From positions 1 to 49,772 of the forward strand of contig NZ_RCBY01000031.1 of the NCBI RefSeq assembly GCF_003838195.1: 49,772 nt of DNA, in the 5' to 3' direction. How positions within the stretch are numbered: the stretch's first letter is position 1; every line of letters begins with the position of its first letter. The position numbers and the translations under genes were made by a program. This document shows, piece by piece, positions 16,185 to 26,105 of this stretch. A model generated the notes under the pieces. That model searched no databases. It was not told where the DNA came from and worked only from the letters and a program-made list of their open reading frames with translations. This stretch comes from Okeania hirsuta. GTDB taxonomy: Bacteria > Cyanobacteriota > Cyanobacteriia > Cyanobacteriales > Microcoleaceae.

Positions 16185-18229
16185 TTACCAATTAAACTTC
16201 ATTCCTAAATATTCCTCTAATCTCTGATTATGAGGTTGGAAATATTCAGATAATTGTTGACGGAGCAAATCGGAAATTGGTGCATAAGAACCAGAATTCA
16301 ACTTTTTATATTTTGGCAGTTTATGTTCTGGCAAACCTAAAAAATCAAAAACTTGCTTCATGGTATCATTTGCCCCTTGATAAAGGTCTTCTCCTCTCAA
16401 AATTAAAAATTGTTCTCTGGGAAATACTTCTATCCATTTCTGCATAAATTCTATATAAACACCTCTCCCTATATAATTTCCCGGAAGTTGCCAATATTTT
16501 TTATCTCCTTGAGGTTGTTTCGGAGTAGTTTTGAGTATTTCTAATTCTTGATTAATAGCTACTTCAAAGGAGCGGTCTTCCCAGTTTAATCTTTGCCAAT
16601 GATGGTATTGAGAAAAGGCTCTATCTACAGGATTTCTTAAAATGACTAATAGTTTAAGACCGGGTAGTAAACTATAGATTCTTTCTGCCACTTTATAATT
16701 GACTAAATAGTTAGGAGTAGCTTCTCCAGTAATAAAATTTTGTGACTTAGGAATGGAAGGAAAATGAGCCAAATACCAATCAATTCCTCGATGAAATTCT
16801 CCTGACCAAAAATGTGTTTCTTTCTTAATAGCTGGTAAAACTTGAGGATGTTGATTAATGTAATTTGCTAAAGAGGTTGTACCACTTTTTTGAGAACCGA
16901 TAATAATGAAATTAGGACTTGATACGTTATGAAAATTCCAATGTTTTTCTACAAAAGTAGGATGGATTTTTTTTGTTTGGTTGTAACAGGCTTTTTTATA
17001 ACTTCTAATGGCTGCTTCAATATTTCCGATTTTTGTGAAAATTTCCCCTAAATTGAGATGACAAAAAAAACTATTTTGCTCAATTTTGGTGGCATTTTGA
17101 TATAAATTTAATACTTCCTCAAGCCTATTTTCTAATAAATTATTCCATAAGACTGAATGATGAGAAAACCAAGAATGTTCTGGTCTAAGTCTCACAGCTT
17201 CTAAGTGAGCGTTAATAGCTTCTTTTTTTTGATAATTGTGCAGAAAAGCATCAGCTAAGTTATAGTATGCACCAGAAAATTTTGGGTTGATAATAGTTGA
17301 TTTACGGTAAGCAAAAATTGCTTCATCCCATCGTTGTTGCTTAATATATATATTACCTAAACTGTAGTAAGCAAAAAAAAATTAGGGTTGATTTCTAGAG
17401 ATTTTTGGTAACAGGCGATCGCTTGCTCTAGCTCTCCTTTTTCTTGAAAGACATCTCCTAATTTTTTGTGGAATAAATGATTTTCTGGTTTGAGTTTGAT
17501 CGCACTAAGATAGGCGGAGTGAGCTAAATCATATTCTTTTTTTTCTTGGAAAACTTTCCCTAGTAAGTAGTAAAGTCTAGGATTTTTAGGAGCTAATTTT
17601 ATTCCTTGGTTTAAAGTTATTAAGGCATCTTCTAACTCGCCCTTTTGACTCAGAATTTCTCCTAAATGTTGATATGCTGCGGATAAATTTGGGTTGATTT
17701 TAATAGCATGACGGTAACAGTTAATTGCTGCCTCTATTTTATCTAACTCTAAAAGTTTATTTCCTAAATTTAGATGTTCTGTGGCTGTCAATGATTCTGG
17801 TTCTAGAATAACTGCTTGATAATTACATTCTGTGACTAATTTTTCTTGACCAATGCTATGCCAGACTTTAGCTAAATTTCGATAAACTCCTGCTAAATTT
17901 GGTTGAATTTTGAGGGCTTTTTCGTAAGCTGAAATTGCTGGTTCCCATTGCTGTTGTTTGGCATACATACTACCCAGGTTTGCATGAGCTTCAGCAAAAT
18001 TAGGTAGTATTTGAATAGCCTTATTGTAGTAATTTTTGGCTGCTTCTATGTCACCTTGTGCTTGAAAAATATCTCCCATAGTTTTACAAGCTGGTGCAAA
18101 TTCTGGTTGGCTATTTAATGCTTTAACACAAGCTGCATAAGCCTCATTTAACTTTCCTTCGGCCAAATGAGATGCTGCTATTTGATTAAAATTAATTGTT
18201 AGTTTTTTTGTCTTTTCATTATTAGACAT
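16185..18229 (-). pseudogene. TPR-repeat sulfotransferase, frameshifted at a T9 run
   Basis: Two adjacent frames make one protein of about 681 aa. Residues 1-290 (18229 down to 17357) are TPRs. The rest (16185 to about 17380) holds the last TPRs and a complete sulfotransferase domain with FIIIGSQKSGTTSL and VILRNPVDRAFSQYHHW. The break is at nine A's (17373-17381; T9 in the coding strand). As written it reads NPNFFLLTTV then stop; one more T would give NPNFFFAYYSLGNIYIKQQ and join the second frame with no other stop. The rest is intact, which suggests a very recent loss, a base-calling error, slippage-prone expression, or on/off switching. A heptamer tract begins 44 bp upstream of the ATG at 18229. 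Confidence 0.85.
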
Positions 18230-18272
18230 ACAGCAGTTTTCCAGTTGATAAGGTATAAAGTTTTATGCTTTA

Positions 18273-18397
18273 GGGAATAGGTAATAGGGAATAGGGAATA
18301 GGGAATAGGGAATAGGGAATAGGGAATAGGGAATAGAGAATAGGGAATAGGGAATAGGCAACAGGCAACAGGCAACAGGCAACAGGCAACAGGGAAT
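18273..18397. repeat. Heptanucleotide tandem repeats (GGGAATA and GGCAACA)
   Basis: About a dozen units of GGGAATA, some imperfect, run directly into about five units of GGCAACA. These are the short tandemly repeated heptamers known from cyanobacteria. The tract lies in the 5' region of the frameshifted TPR-sulfotransferase gene. The 78-codon frame across it is an artefact of the repeat. Confidence 0.9.
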
Positions 18398-18684
18398 GAA
18401 TAAAAATTATAGATTAGTCTCAAACTGTACCTCACACTTCCTAAAATTTGCTGTATTTCAATAAGTTATATCAGGTCTCATTAAATTAGACATAATAAAA
18501 ATACTTTTCTTGATTGTTTTGAGAATGTCTGAAATTTCCCACCATTCCCTACCGCTTACCCCCTACTCCCTTTTCAATAATACCAATTACTATGTATTAA
18601 TGCTTCACTTAGATACCACTTCAATTATTAAATAATTAACGTGAACCAAATCACTTTTTTAATTATTAGCACGCTGGTTAGCAT

Positions 18685-18942
18685 TAATTAGGGCTTGCTG
18701 ATTAACTATCAAAGCATTGACATATAAAAGTTTCAGCCTTCTTAGGTTGAAAAAAGTGCCAGCTTTTCGGCCAAGAAAGCTCAAAAAGTTAGCATTTTGT
18801 GCAGACAAGGACAGAAAAATTAAGGGACAATTCTTCCAACTACATCCTCTGTAATTCCTATTTCTCCTGACTCGGTCCTCCTGACTCAGTCCTCCTGACT
18901 CGGTCCCTCACCCATAAGACTTTTTCAGCAAACCCTAATTAT
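18685..18942. repeat. MITE-like element, family D (TTAGGGYTTGCTGA ends)
   Basis: Left end TAATTAGGGCTTGCTGATT, right end TCAGCAAACCCTAATTA. The interior shares AAAAGTGCCAGCTTTTCGG and GTTAGCATTTTG with copies at 26106-26360, 26359-26608 and 46921-47180, and with an inverted truncated copy at about 35303-35480. Confidence 0.8.
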
Positions 18943-19175
18943 TATTATATTTACCGAATAATTAAGGTTTAAAGCCTCTCCTTTAAAGGAGAAACAAGCG
19001 GTCGTTAGCGCAGCTTTCCGAAGGGTGGGATGGTGAGGAGACCTCGCCATATCCAATCGACCAAGAGAAGCAAAAATTTTTCTTTAAGTCAATCCTCTTC
19101 TTTTCAAGGAAAGGAGAGGTAATTGTTAATAATTAATAATTAATTATTAATTATTAATTGTTGAATACTCCCCTA
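18943..19175. other. Repeat-rich spacer after the TPR-only gene
   Basis: Holds a copy of the GCGGTCGTTAGCGCAGC...AATCGACCAAGAGAA repeat (about 18997-19065), which contains GGTGAGGAGACCTCGCC, followed by an AATTATTAATTATTAATT palindromic stretch (about 19128-19160). No gene. Confidence 0.5.
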
Positions 19176-20537
19176 CTACCCTACTTCAGATGGTAATTGA
19201 TATTGATATCTACATTTTTCTGCTGCAGAGCGATCGCCTAACTGTTCAAAAATATAGGCTATTTTTTCGTAAGCTTTATGGTAGTCTGGTTTAATTTGTA
19301 TTGCTTTTTTCAAACATTCAATAGCATCAGACCAATTTTCTTGTTGGATATATGTTTTTCCTAATGATGTATATAACCAGCAAGAATTAGGATTAAGTTC
19401 AATAGCTGTTTGATAATTAATGATTGCCTCATCTAGTTGTCCTAGTTGTTGTAAAGCATCTGCTAATTTACGATAAAATAAATAGTTATCTACTTTTAAT
19501 TCTATAGCTCGACGATAAGCTGGAATTGCTAACTGCAATTTTTTTTGTTTACTTAGCGCTTCGCCCATTTTATAGTGAAGTCTAGCTAAATTAGGATTAA
19601 GCTTGAGACCATTTTGATAAATGACAAGTGCTTGATTTATTTTTCCTTGCTTGAGCAATATTTCCCCTACTTTACAGTAAGCATCCCAATTTTTCGGGTT
19701 AATTTTAATTACTTGATGATAACAAGTAATAGCTTGATTTAATTTACCCTGTTCATACAAAATATCTGCTAAATGTTTGTGATACAAAGGAAAATTTGGA
19801 TTAAGTTCTATAGCTCGTTGAAATGCCTCAACTGCATCATTTAACTTGCCTATATCTTGAAAAATTGTGCCTAGTTTGTAAGAGAATATCCAGTTTTCAG
19901 GTAAAAGTTTAATCAAATGTTGATAACAATTGATAGCTGCATCTAATTCTCCTCGCTCTACAAAAATTTCTCCTAATTTAGAGTAAGCTTCCGATAAATT
20001 AGGATTTAATTCTATCGCTTCACGATAATCAGTTATTGCCTCTTCCGTTTTACCTTCATTTAATAAAATATCCCCATGATTCACTTTTTCTAAAGTCGTC
20101 TTTTCTAATTCTATTTTTTGAGCTTTATCCCAATATTTTTCTGCCAAACTTAAGTTACCTAATTTTTGGCAAACCCTAGATAAATTTCGATAAGCACCAG
20201 GCAAATTTGGTTGTATTTCAATAGCTGTTTCATAGCAAGCTATAGCTGGCTGCCATTCATTTTGTTTAGCATATAAACTCCCAATATTTATGTAAATTTC
20301 CGCCCAATTTGGCTGCTGCATTATAGCTTTTGTATACCAAATTATCGCTTCTTCTAAGTTTCCCATTGCCTGTAATACATTTCCTAATGTTTTACAAGTC
20401 AAAGGATAAACTGGTAATATTTCTAGAGATTTTTCACAGTATAAATAAGCCTCATCTAGTTTTCCAGCTTCTAAATAAGATTCTGCTTCTTGATATAAAC
20501 TAAAAGCTGACATTTCTGGAGTTAAATTTGAATACAT
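19176..20537 (-). CDS. TPR-repeat protein without catalytic domain
   Basis: 453 aa made almost entirely of about 12 TPR units (AIxxYxxAIELNPN pattern), ending ...AAEKCRYQYQLPSEVG. No signal peptide, membrane helix or enzyme domain. The N-terminus (AFSLYQEAESYLEAGKLDEA then YLYCEKSLEILP) belongs to the same subfamily as the TPR-sulfotransferase and TPR-GT61 genes. It may be a free scaffold or adaptor, or a paralogue that lost its catalytic half. It lies between the third sulfotransferase gene upstream and the frameshifted one downstream, all on the same strand. Confidence 0.85.
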   Translation of the reverse strand: MYSNLTPEMSAFSLYQEAESYLEAGKLDEAYLYCEKSLEILPVYPLTCKTLGNVLQAMGNLEEAIIWYTKAIMQQPNWAEIYINIGSLYAKQNEWQPAIACYETAIEIQPNLPGAYRNLSRVCQKLGNLSLAEKYWDKAQKIELEKTTLEKVNHGDILLNEGKTEEAITDYREAIELNPNLSEAYSKLGEIFVERGELDAAINCYQHLIKLLPENWIFSYKLGTIFQDIGKLNDAVEAFQRAIELNPNFPLYHKHLADILYEQGKLNQAITCYHQVIKINPKNWDAYCKVGEILLKQGKINQALVIYQNGLKLNPNLARLHYKMGEALSKQKKLQLAIPAYRRAIELKVDNYLFYRKLADALQQLGQLDEAIINYQTAIELNPNSCWLYTSLGKTYIQQENWSDAIECLKKAIQIKPDYHKAYEKIAYIFEQLGDRSAAEKCRYQYQLPSEVG

Positions 20538-20776
20538 ATTGATCTTTTAAACTTTTGAAAATAATATCATAACTTGATTGTAGGTTACCCAGATTTCAAT
20601 CTTTCTTTTTTTGACAAAAATATCGGGTCTCAAGCCTTCATTTTTCAAGATATAAAAAATAAAATTCAGTATTTTTTTGCCTGCCTATTCCAGGAAGTAC
20701 TGATAGGGTAACTCTTTTGTAAAGAGGCTAACTGAAGTCTGCAGTTTATCCGGTAGGAGGCTAACTGAATTGACTC

Positions 20777-20870
20777 CTAATTCCAGTTAAACTTCATTCC
20801 TAAATACTCTTCTAGTCTTTGGTTATGAATTTGGAAATAATCATTGAAACTCCTACAGATTTATGAATAA
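20777..20870 (-). pseudogene. Sulfotransferase 3' stub 1
   Basis: The minus strand reads FNDYFQIHNQRLEEYLGMKF then NWN and a stop, the same C-terminus as the intact gene at 21874-23745 apart from a few residues. Homology stops after about 95 bp; nothing of the catalytic loop remains. Confidence 0.8.
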
Positions 20871-21182
20871 ATAAATGTTTGAAATAATCTCATAACCTGA
20901 TTGTAGCTCACCCAAATTTCAATCTCTCTTTTTTTGACAAAAATATCGGGTCTCAATCCTTCCTTTTTCAGGGTATAATAAATCAAGTTATGAATCTTCT
21001 CGTATCCCTATTGCAGGAAGTACCGATCAAGGGTATTCCAGGTTGATGAGGTACAGTAGGATTAGTTTTTTAAATAGTTGTTGAAGTATGGAATTAAGTT
21101 TTCATTCTTTTTGAGACAATCTACTAGAATTACTGTACCACACTTACATGGAATAGGTTGTAACTGATAACTGAATTGACTC

Positions 21183-21276
21183 CTAATTCCAGTTAAACTT
21201 CATTCTTAAATACTCTTCTAGTCTTTGGTTATGAATTTGAAAATAATCATTGAAACTCCTACAGATTTATGAATAA
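21183..21276 (-). pseudogene. Sulfotransferase 3' stub 2
   Basis: Second truncated copy of the same C-terminal codons, nearly identical to stub 1 over stub and upstream flank (ACAGATTTATGAATAAATAA). Confidence 0.8.
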
Positions 21277-21461
21277 ATAAATGTTTGAAATAATCTCATA
21301 ACCTGATTGTAGCTCACCCAAATTTCAATCTCTCTTTTTTTGACAAAAATTTCGTGTCTTAAGGCTTCCTTTTTCAGGGTATAACAAAGAATTTTCAGTA
21401 TTTTCTTGCCTGCCTATTCCAGGAAGTACTAATAACTGTTAACTGATCACTGAATTTACTC

Positions 21462-21545
21462 CTAATCCCAGTGAAATTTAATTCCTAAATACTCTTCATA
21501 ATCTTTGGTTATGAATTTGGAAATAATCATTAAACTCCTAAGGAT
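21462..21545 (-). pseudogene. Sulfotransferase 3' stub 3
   Basis: Third truncated copy, closest in sequence to the intact gene's end (CCCAGTGAAATTT). It has a small indel in the QRLEEY codons and is bordered by the repeat at about 21574-21690. Confidence 0.75.
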
Positions 21546-21573
21546 TAATTAATCCGTGGTGGTGCATTGTAAT

Positions 21574-21690
21574 GGTCGTGCATTGCATTATTTTTGTTAC
21601 GAAGTACGGCAGTGGAAGCATCTTGCTTCTGTGCCAAACATCTCTTGTTCCTTGTATACAATTACTATGCAGGACTACCAATTAATCAAT
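21574..21690. repeat. Repeat also found inside the family C element at 3661-3785
   Basis: Reverse complement of the core at 3661-3785: TCCTGCATAGTAATTGTATAC, GCAAGATGCTTCCACTG and AACAAAAATAATGCAATGCA are shared. It lies between stub 3 and the last flank repeat. Confidence 0.65.
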
Positions 21691-21873
21691 AAATATTTGA
21701 AATAATCTCATAACCTGATTGTCACCCACTCAAATTTCAATCTCTCTTTTTTTGACAAAAATATCGGGTCTCAAGCCTTCCTTTTTCAGGGTATAACAAA
21801 GAATTTTCAGTATTTTCTTGCCTGCCTATTCCAGGAAGTACTAATAACTGTTAACTGATCACTGAATTTACCC

Positions 21874-23745
21874 CTAATCCCAGTGAAATTTCATTCCTAA
21901 ATACTCTTCTAATCTTTGGTTATGAATTTGGAAATAATCATTTAAACTTCTACGAATTGATGAATCAATAGGAGAATAATTTCCTATATTATAATTTTTG
22001 TACTCTGAGAGTTGATATTCTGGCAAATCTAAAAATTTCAAAACCTTCCCCATAGTAACTTCTGGATGAGCATAAAAATCTTCACTTTTCAAAATTAGAA
22101 ATTGTTCCCGTGGAAATAAACTCATCCATTCCTGAAAAAATTCAACATATACTCCTCGTGCTAAATAATTTAATTCCTTCATCCAGTAATTAACTTTTTC
22201 AGGAGCTTTTGTTAACTGCTCTAAATCTAATTGAATTGCCTCCTCAAAAGATCGATTTTCCCAGTTTAATCGTAGCCATTGATAATATTGAGATATGGCT
22301 CTATCCACAGGATTTCTTAATAGTATAATTAGCTTAACTTTAGGAAACACTTGAAAAATTCTTCTCGCAGCATTCGGATAATCAAAATAACTAGGACTAG
22401 CTTCCCCTGTGAGAAAATTTTTCTTTTCTGAAATTGCTGGAAAATGAGCTAAATACCAATTTATAGACTCATTAAATTTCCAAGACCAAAAATCCATTTC
22501 TTTTTTAATCGGAGGAACAATTTGTGGATGTTGAGTCAGATAACTATAAAGGGAAGTAGTACCTCCTTTGTGAACTCCAATAATGATAAAATTCGGTCCT
22601 TGTACTTCTTCTAAATTCCATGGTTGAGATACTAATTCAGGGTATAACTTCTGAGTTTGCTGATAACAAGTAGTTTGATAATAAGGTATAGCTTCTTCAA
22701 TTTTATTCAAACGAGTTAAAGCCTCTCCTATATTTAAGTAAGACCAATAAGAATCAGGATTAGACTTGTGAAATTTCTGGAAAAAAGTTAGTATTTCTGA
22801 TAGTTGATCCTCTCTCGCAAAAGCTTCCCATATATTGTAATAAAACCACCAAGATAGGTCTGGATTAATTTCAATAGCTTGACGATAAGCTACAACTGCT
22901 TCATCCCATTTTTGTTGTCGAGTTAGGGCAATACCCAAATTATAATAAGACTTACTATTTGGATTTAATTCTATTTTTTTGCGGAGTTCTAAAATTTCTT
23001 GGGATAACTGGTATTTTTTATCTAAAACTTGCTGTAGTTTGTGGCAAATTTCTAAGTCATCTTGATTAACCTCTAAAGCTATTTTATAAAAAATAATCGC
23101 CCCATTATTCTTATCTGCTTTAGCTAAATTATTTGCTATTTCTACAAATAAATTTGGATTATCTTGTAAAAATTCCAGTAATTTATCGTAAATAAGATGT
23201 TGCCCTTGATGCTGAATAGCTTGATGATAATCCTGAATTGCTGCATCTATATCTGAATTATATTTTTGTTCTAGAGCATCTCCTAATTTACTGTAAATTC
23301 CTGGCGCTCCTGGCTGTAACTTAACCACATAAATATAGTTATATATCGCTTCATCCCATTTTTGTAACTCTACTAAAGCATTGCCTAAATTATAGTAAGA
23401 CCAAGGAAAAATTCGTTCTATTTTAATTGCATTTTTGTAAGCATTAACAGCATCTTCCCATCTTTGTAATTTGCTTAAAGCATCTCCTAAATTATAATGA
23501 GACCAAGAAAAATTATGGTTTAACTCTATAGCGCGATAGTAATATTTTATAGCTTCATTCCAGCTTTCTTGTTGATGTAAAACTTGTGCTAAGTGATAGT
23601 AATACCAAGAAAAATTAGGTTTTAATATAATAGCTTGACGGTAGTTTTCAATTGCTAACTCCCATTTTTTCTGTTTAGCATATATAGTCGCAAGTTTGGC
23701 ATACTCTTCAGGTGTATTCGGATTGAAGTTAGTGCTTGATGACAT
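21874..23745 (-). CDS. TPR-repeat sulfotransferase (623 aa)
   Basis: First gene of the minus-strand cluster. About nine TPR units (1-375; WSHYNLGDALSKLQRWEDA) precede a sulfotransferase domain (about 383-623). Its phosphosulfate loop is FIIIGVHKGGTTSL, where the paralogues have KSGTT; the loop still fits the family pattern. The 3'-phosphate segment is ILLRNPVDRAISQYYQW. It differs from the other two in KKEMDFW (for KKETHFW), so its acceptor may differ. Cytoplasmic by lack of signals. The ATG at 23745 gives MSSSTNFNPN. Three truncated copies of its 3' end lie just downstream, so this gene was the unit of repeated duplication. Confidence 0.88.
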   Translation of the reverse strand: MSSSTNFNPNTPEEYAKLATIYAKQKKWELAIENYRQAIILKPNFSWYYYHLAQVLHQQESWNEAIKYYYRAIELNHNFSWSHYNLGDALSKLQRWEDAVNAYKNAIKIERIFPWSYYNLGNALVELQKWDEAIYNYIYVVKLQPGAPGIYSKLGDALEQKYNSDIDAAIQDYHQAIQHQGQHLIYDKLLEFLQDNPNLFVEIANNLAKADKNNGAIIFYKIALEVNQDDLEICHKLQQVLDKKYQLSQEILELRKKIELNPNSKSYYNLGIALTRQQKWDEAVVAYRQAIEINPDLSWWFYYNIWEAFAREDQLSEILTFFQKFHKSNPDSYWSYLNIGEALTRLNKIEEAIPYYQTTCYQQTQKLYPELVSQPWNLEEVQGPNFIIIGVHKGGTTSLYSYLTQHPQIVPPIKKEMDFWSWKFNESINWYLAHFPAISEKKNFLTGEASPSYFDYPNAARRIFQVFPKVKLIILLRNPVDRAISQYYQWLRLNWENRSFEEAIQLDLEQLTKAPEKVNYWMKELNYLARGVYVEFFQEWMSLFPREQFLILKSEDFYAHPEVTMGKVLKFLDLPEYQLSEYKNYNIGNYSPIDSSIRRSLNDYFQIHNQRLEEYLGMKFHWD

Positions 23746-25222
23746 AAAAATTGGTAATAGGTAATTGGTACATTTATATAGCAGTACCTTCTTTGGTTAG
23801 GACAATAAATTTGAGTGAAAAGGGAGTAGGGAGTAGGCAGTAAAGAATAGGAAATAGAGGAATGTCCTAACCTATTTGCGTAGTGCTATAGCAGTCGAAG
23901 GAAAGGTTAATACCAATTTGGAAAAATAATGTTACTAATAATAAGGGCAATTATAAAGACTTTATAGGAGATGTCCATTGGATGAAAAAGATAAATTATG
24001 ACCTAATAAATGATATTAAAGCTATTCATTCTGTACGTCGCCAATCCGATAGCTCCCCTACCTGTACGGGCAAACGGCGGTTTGCCTCTACCACTTACTG
24101 CCTAAGAAATAACCTAGTTACTTGTAGCAAATATTTATCAAAATAATATGGGTCTAAAACCCCGCCTTTTAAGGCGAAATATTTTTGGAGGGTTGCTCAA
24201 AATCCCCGTTACAAAAATAACTTCTGACTTCCCCTCCTGGGAGGGGTTTGGGGTGGGTTGACTTCTGACTTCTGACTTCGTTAACACCCTTGGTATAAGA
24301 CATATCAAAAGCTTAAAACTCAGACAACGCAATATTTTTCCTTCTCTCCTAGATAACTAAACGCCTTCTTCCTTCTGCTATATCAAACAAGGTTTGTAGA
24401 TTATAGGTAATATTCTAGATGAGAAAAGTTTACCGCCTTACCTAATACCTACAGCAGATTTCATCTAATATCAAGTCCGGATAATTTAGTGATGAAAAAA
24501 ACCTATCTTTTTACACAGGGCAAATATCCCTATTATCCCTACTCCCTACTCTCTTAATTTATAAGTATTCAAGCGCAGATGATATATGTGAGGTACATAA
24601 GTCGTGGACAAAATGCCCACACCACAAAAATTCAAACTCCGTCCTTAAGGGCGAGGTCTTACAATATTTGTACTTCATATACTTGCAATTTACAGTAATT
24701 TAAGAAATGGTAACTTTCTACATATATTCCAACAAAACTCTGACTAAAGCAATCTTAATCATAACTGATTATACGAATATGATATTTTTTAAAGGAGAGA
24801 ACAGGAAATAGGGAAAAATCATCAATCTGTTTGATAAACCAGACTTTGTATAATCTCTCTTTCTCATAACTATAAACAAGATTTTTTTTATTGATAACGC
24901 ACTTATTCAAACTTGATACAAATTCTAGGGTAGCAAGGTTAAAATAATTGAAAATTTTAACCTTATATGAAATACAAAAAATAATACTACAATTATTTCA
25001 CAAAACCTCAATAAATAAGTTGAGCGAGAGAATAAAAGATAAATTTTATCTGAAATACAAGTAATTATGCTATTTTAGCATTCCCCCATTTCCACATCTC
25101 TCTATCTCCCGATCAATTGCCTGTAGCAAACATTCACCTATTTCATATTATATAGTCAAAAATTTGCTCAATTCCGACATAATGACATAATAGTTAATAA
25201 CACAAAATATTCTAGGAATTCA
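23746..25222. other. Long intergenic region, repeats only
   Basis: Holds a family A copy (about 23911-24150, with AATACCAATTTGG and ATCAAAATAATAT ends), a degenerate family B copy (24468 to about 24585, starting ATATCAAGTCCGG) and simple AT-rich sequence. No credible gene in about 1.5 kb; the 64-codon frame at 24138-24332 is repeat sequence. It separates the accessory cluster from the thioredoxin-TPR gene. Confidence 0.55.
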
Positions 25223-26041
25223 ATGGGTATATCTATAGAAGTTGACAACACAACCTTTGCCACCGAAGTATTAAAAAATTCCCACAAAAAACCTATTTTA
25301 GTAGACTTTTACGCTACTTGGTGTGGTCCGTGTAAAATGCTTAAACCAATCTTAGAAAAGTTGGTTCAAGAATATGACTTTATCTTAGCTAAAGTGGATG
25401 TCGATCATAATCCCGAATTAGCTCAAACTTATGGTGTAGAGGGAGTACCAGATGTTAAAATTGTAACTCAAGGAGAAGTTAAACCAGGTTTTGTAGGAGT
25501 TCTATCAGAGCCAAAACTACGAAATTTTCTAGGTGAACTTAACCTAAAATCAGAACTAGAAACAGAATTAGAAACACTGCGAAATTTGACAAAATCTGGT
25601 GAATTAAAACAAGCAAAAAATCTTTTAGACCAGCTTTTTCAAAAATATCCTCGTAACATTAGCTTAATCATAGAAGCTGCAAAATTTTTAGTCAGCTTAA
25701 ATCGATTAGAAGAAGCTCAAAAACTAATAGAAACTATTGGAGAAAATAACCGAGAGTTTTATCCCCAAATACAAGCAGTAAAAGGACTAATTCACTTTAA
25801 ACAAGAAGTAGAAAATCCTGGTGATAGTGAACTAGATAAAATGTATGCTCAAGCTTGTAGCTTAACACTATCAGCTAACTATGAAGAAGCACTAAAATTA
25901 TTTTTAGATATAGTCACCAGAAATCGTAAATATAAAAATGACGGCGCACGCAAAGCAATGCTGGCAATATTTAATATCTTAGGAGATGATAACTCTACCA
26001 GTAAAGAATATCGAAAGCAGCTATTATTAAACCTGTACTAA
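25223..26041 (+). CDS. Thioredoxin-TPR protein, CnoX/YbbN-like
   Basis: 272 aa. The N-terminal thioredoxin domain (1-110) has the active site FYATWCGPCKMLKP with both cysteines. The C-terminal helical TPR-like half (about 120-272) ends in ARKAMLAIFNILGDD and EYRKQLLLNLY, as in the CnoX/YbbN family. In E. coli that protein is a redox-regulated holdase/chaperone working with GroEL and DnaK. A redox-active WCGPC is kept here, as in CnoX proteins that retain reductase activity (inference). AGGAA lies five bases before the ATG. Single gene. Its helical part is unrelated in detail to the TPRs of the sulfotransferase cluster. Confidence 0.85.
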   Translation: MGISIEVDNTTFATEVLKNSHKKPILVDFYATWCGPCKMLKPILEKLVQEYDFILAKVDVDHNPELAQTYGVEGVPDVKIVTQGEVKPGFVGVLSEPKLRNFLGELNLKSELETELETLRNLTKSGELKQAKNLLDQLFQKYPRNISLIIEAAKFLVSLNRLEEAQKLIETIGENNREFYPQIQAVKGLIHFKQEVENPGDSELDKMYAQACSLTLSANYEEALKLFLDIVTRNRKYKNDGARKAMLAIFNILGDDNSTSKEYRKQLLLNLY

Positions 26042-26105
26042 AAGTAGTTATTTTAACTAGCTATCAGCTATTAGCGCTTCAGCTATTAGCCTAAAAATTT
26101 GTGCA

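Larger units (their letters stand above)
20538..21873. repeat. Degenerate repeats of the sulfotransferase 3' end and downstream flank
   Basis: A flank containing CAATCTCTCTTTTTTTGACA, ATCGGGTCTCAAGCC and CTATTCCAGGAAGTACT occurs four times (about 20577-20710, 20890-21030, 21295-21430, 21705-21845). The first three copies are each followed, on the higher-coordinate side, by a truncated sulfotransferase gene end. The fourth leads into the intact gene at 21874. These are failed or collapsed tandem duplications of one gene's end. Confidence 0.8.

Noticed and set aside
18199-18435. 78-codon frame across the heptamer tract
   Set aside because: The translation is just repeats of the heptamers ([14 protein letters not shown]) and overlaps the start of the TPR-sulfotransferase; a by-product of the repeat.
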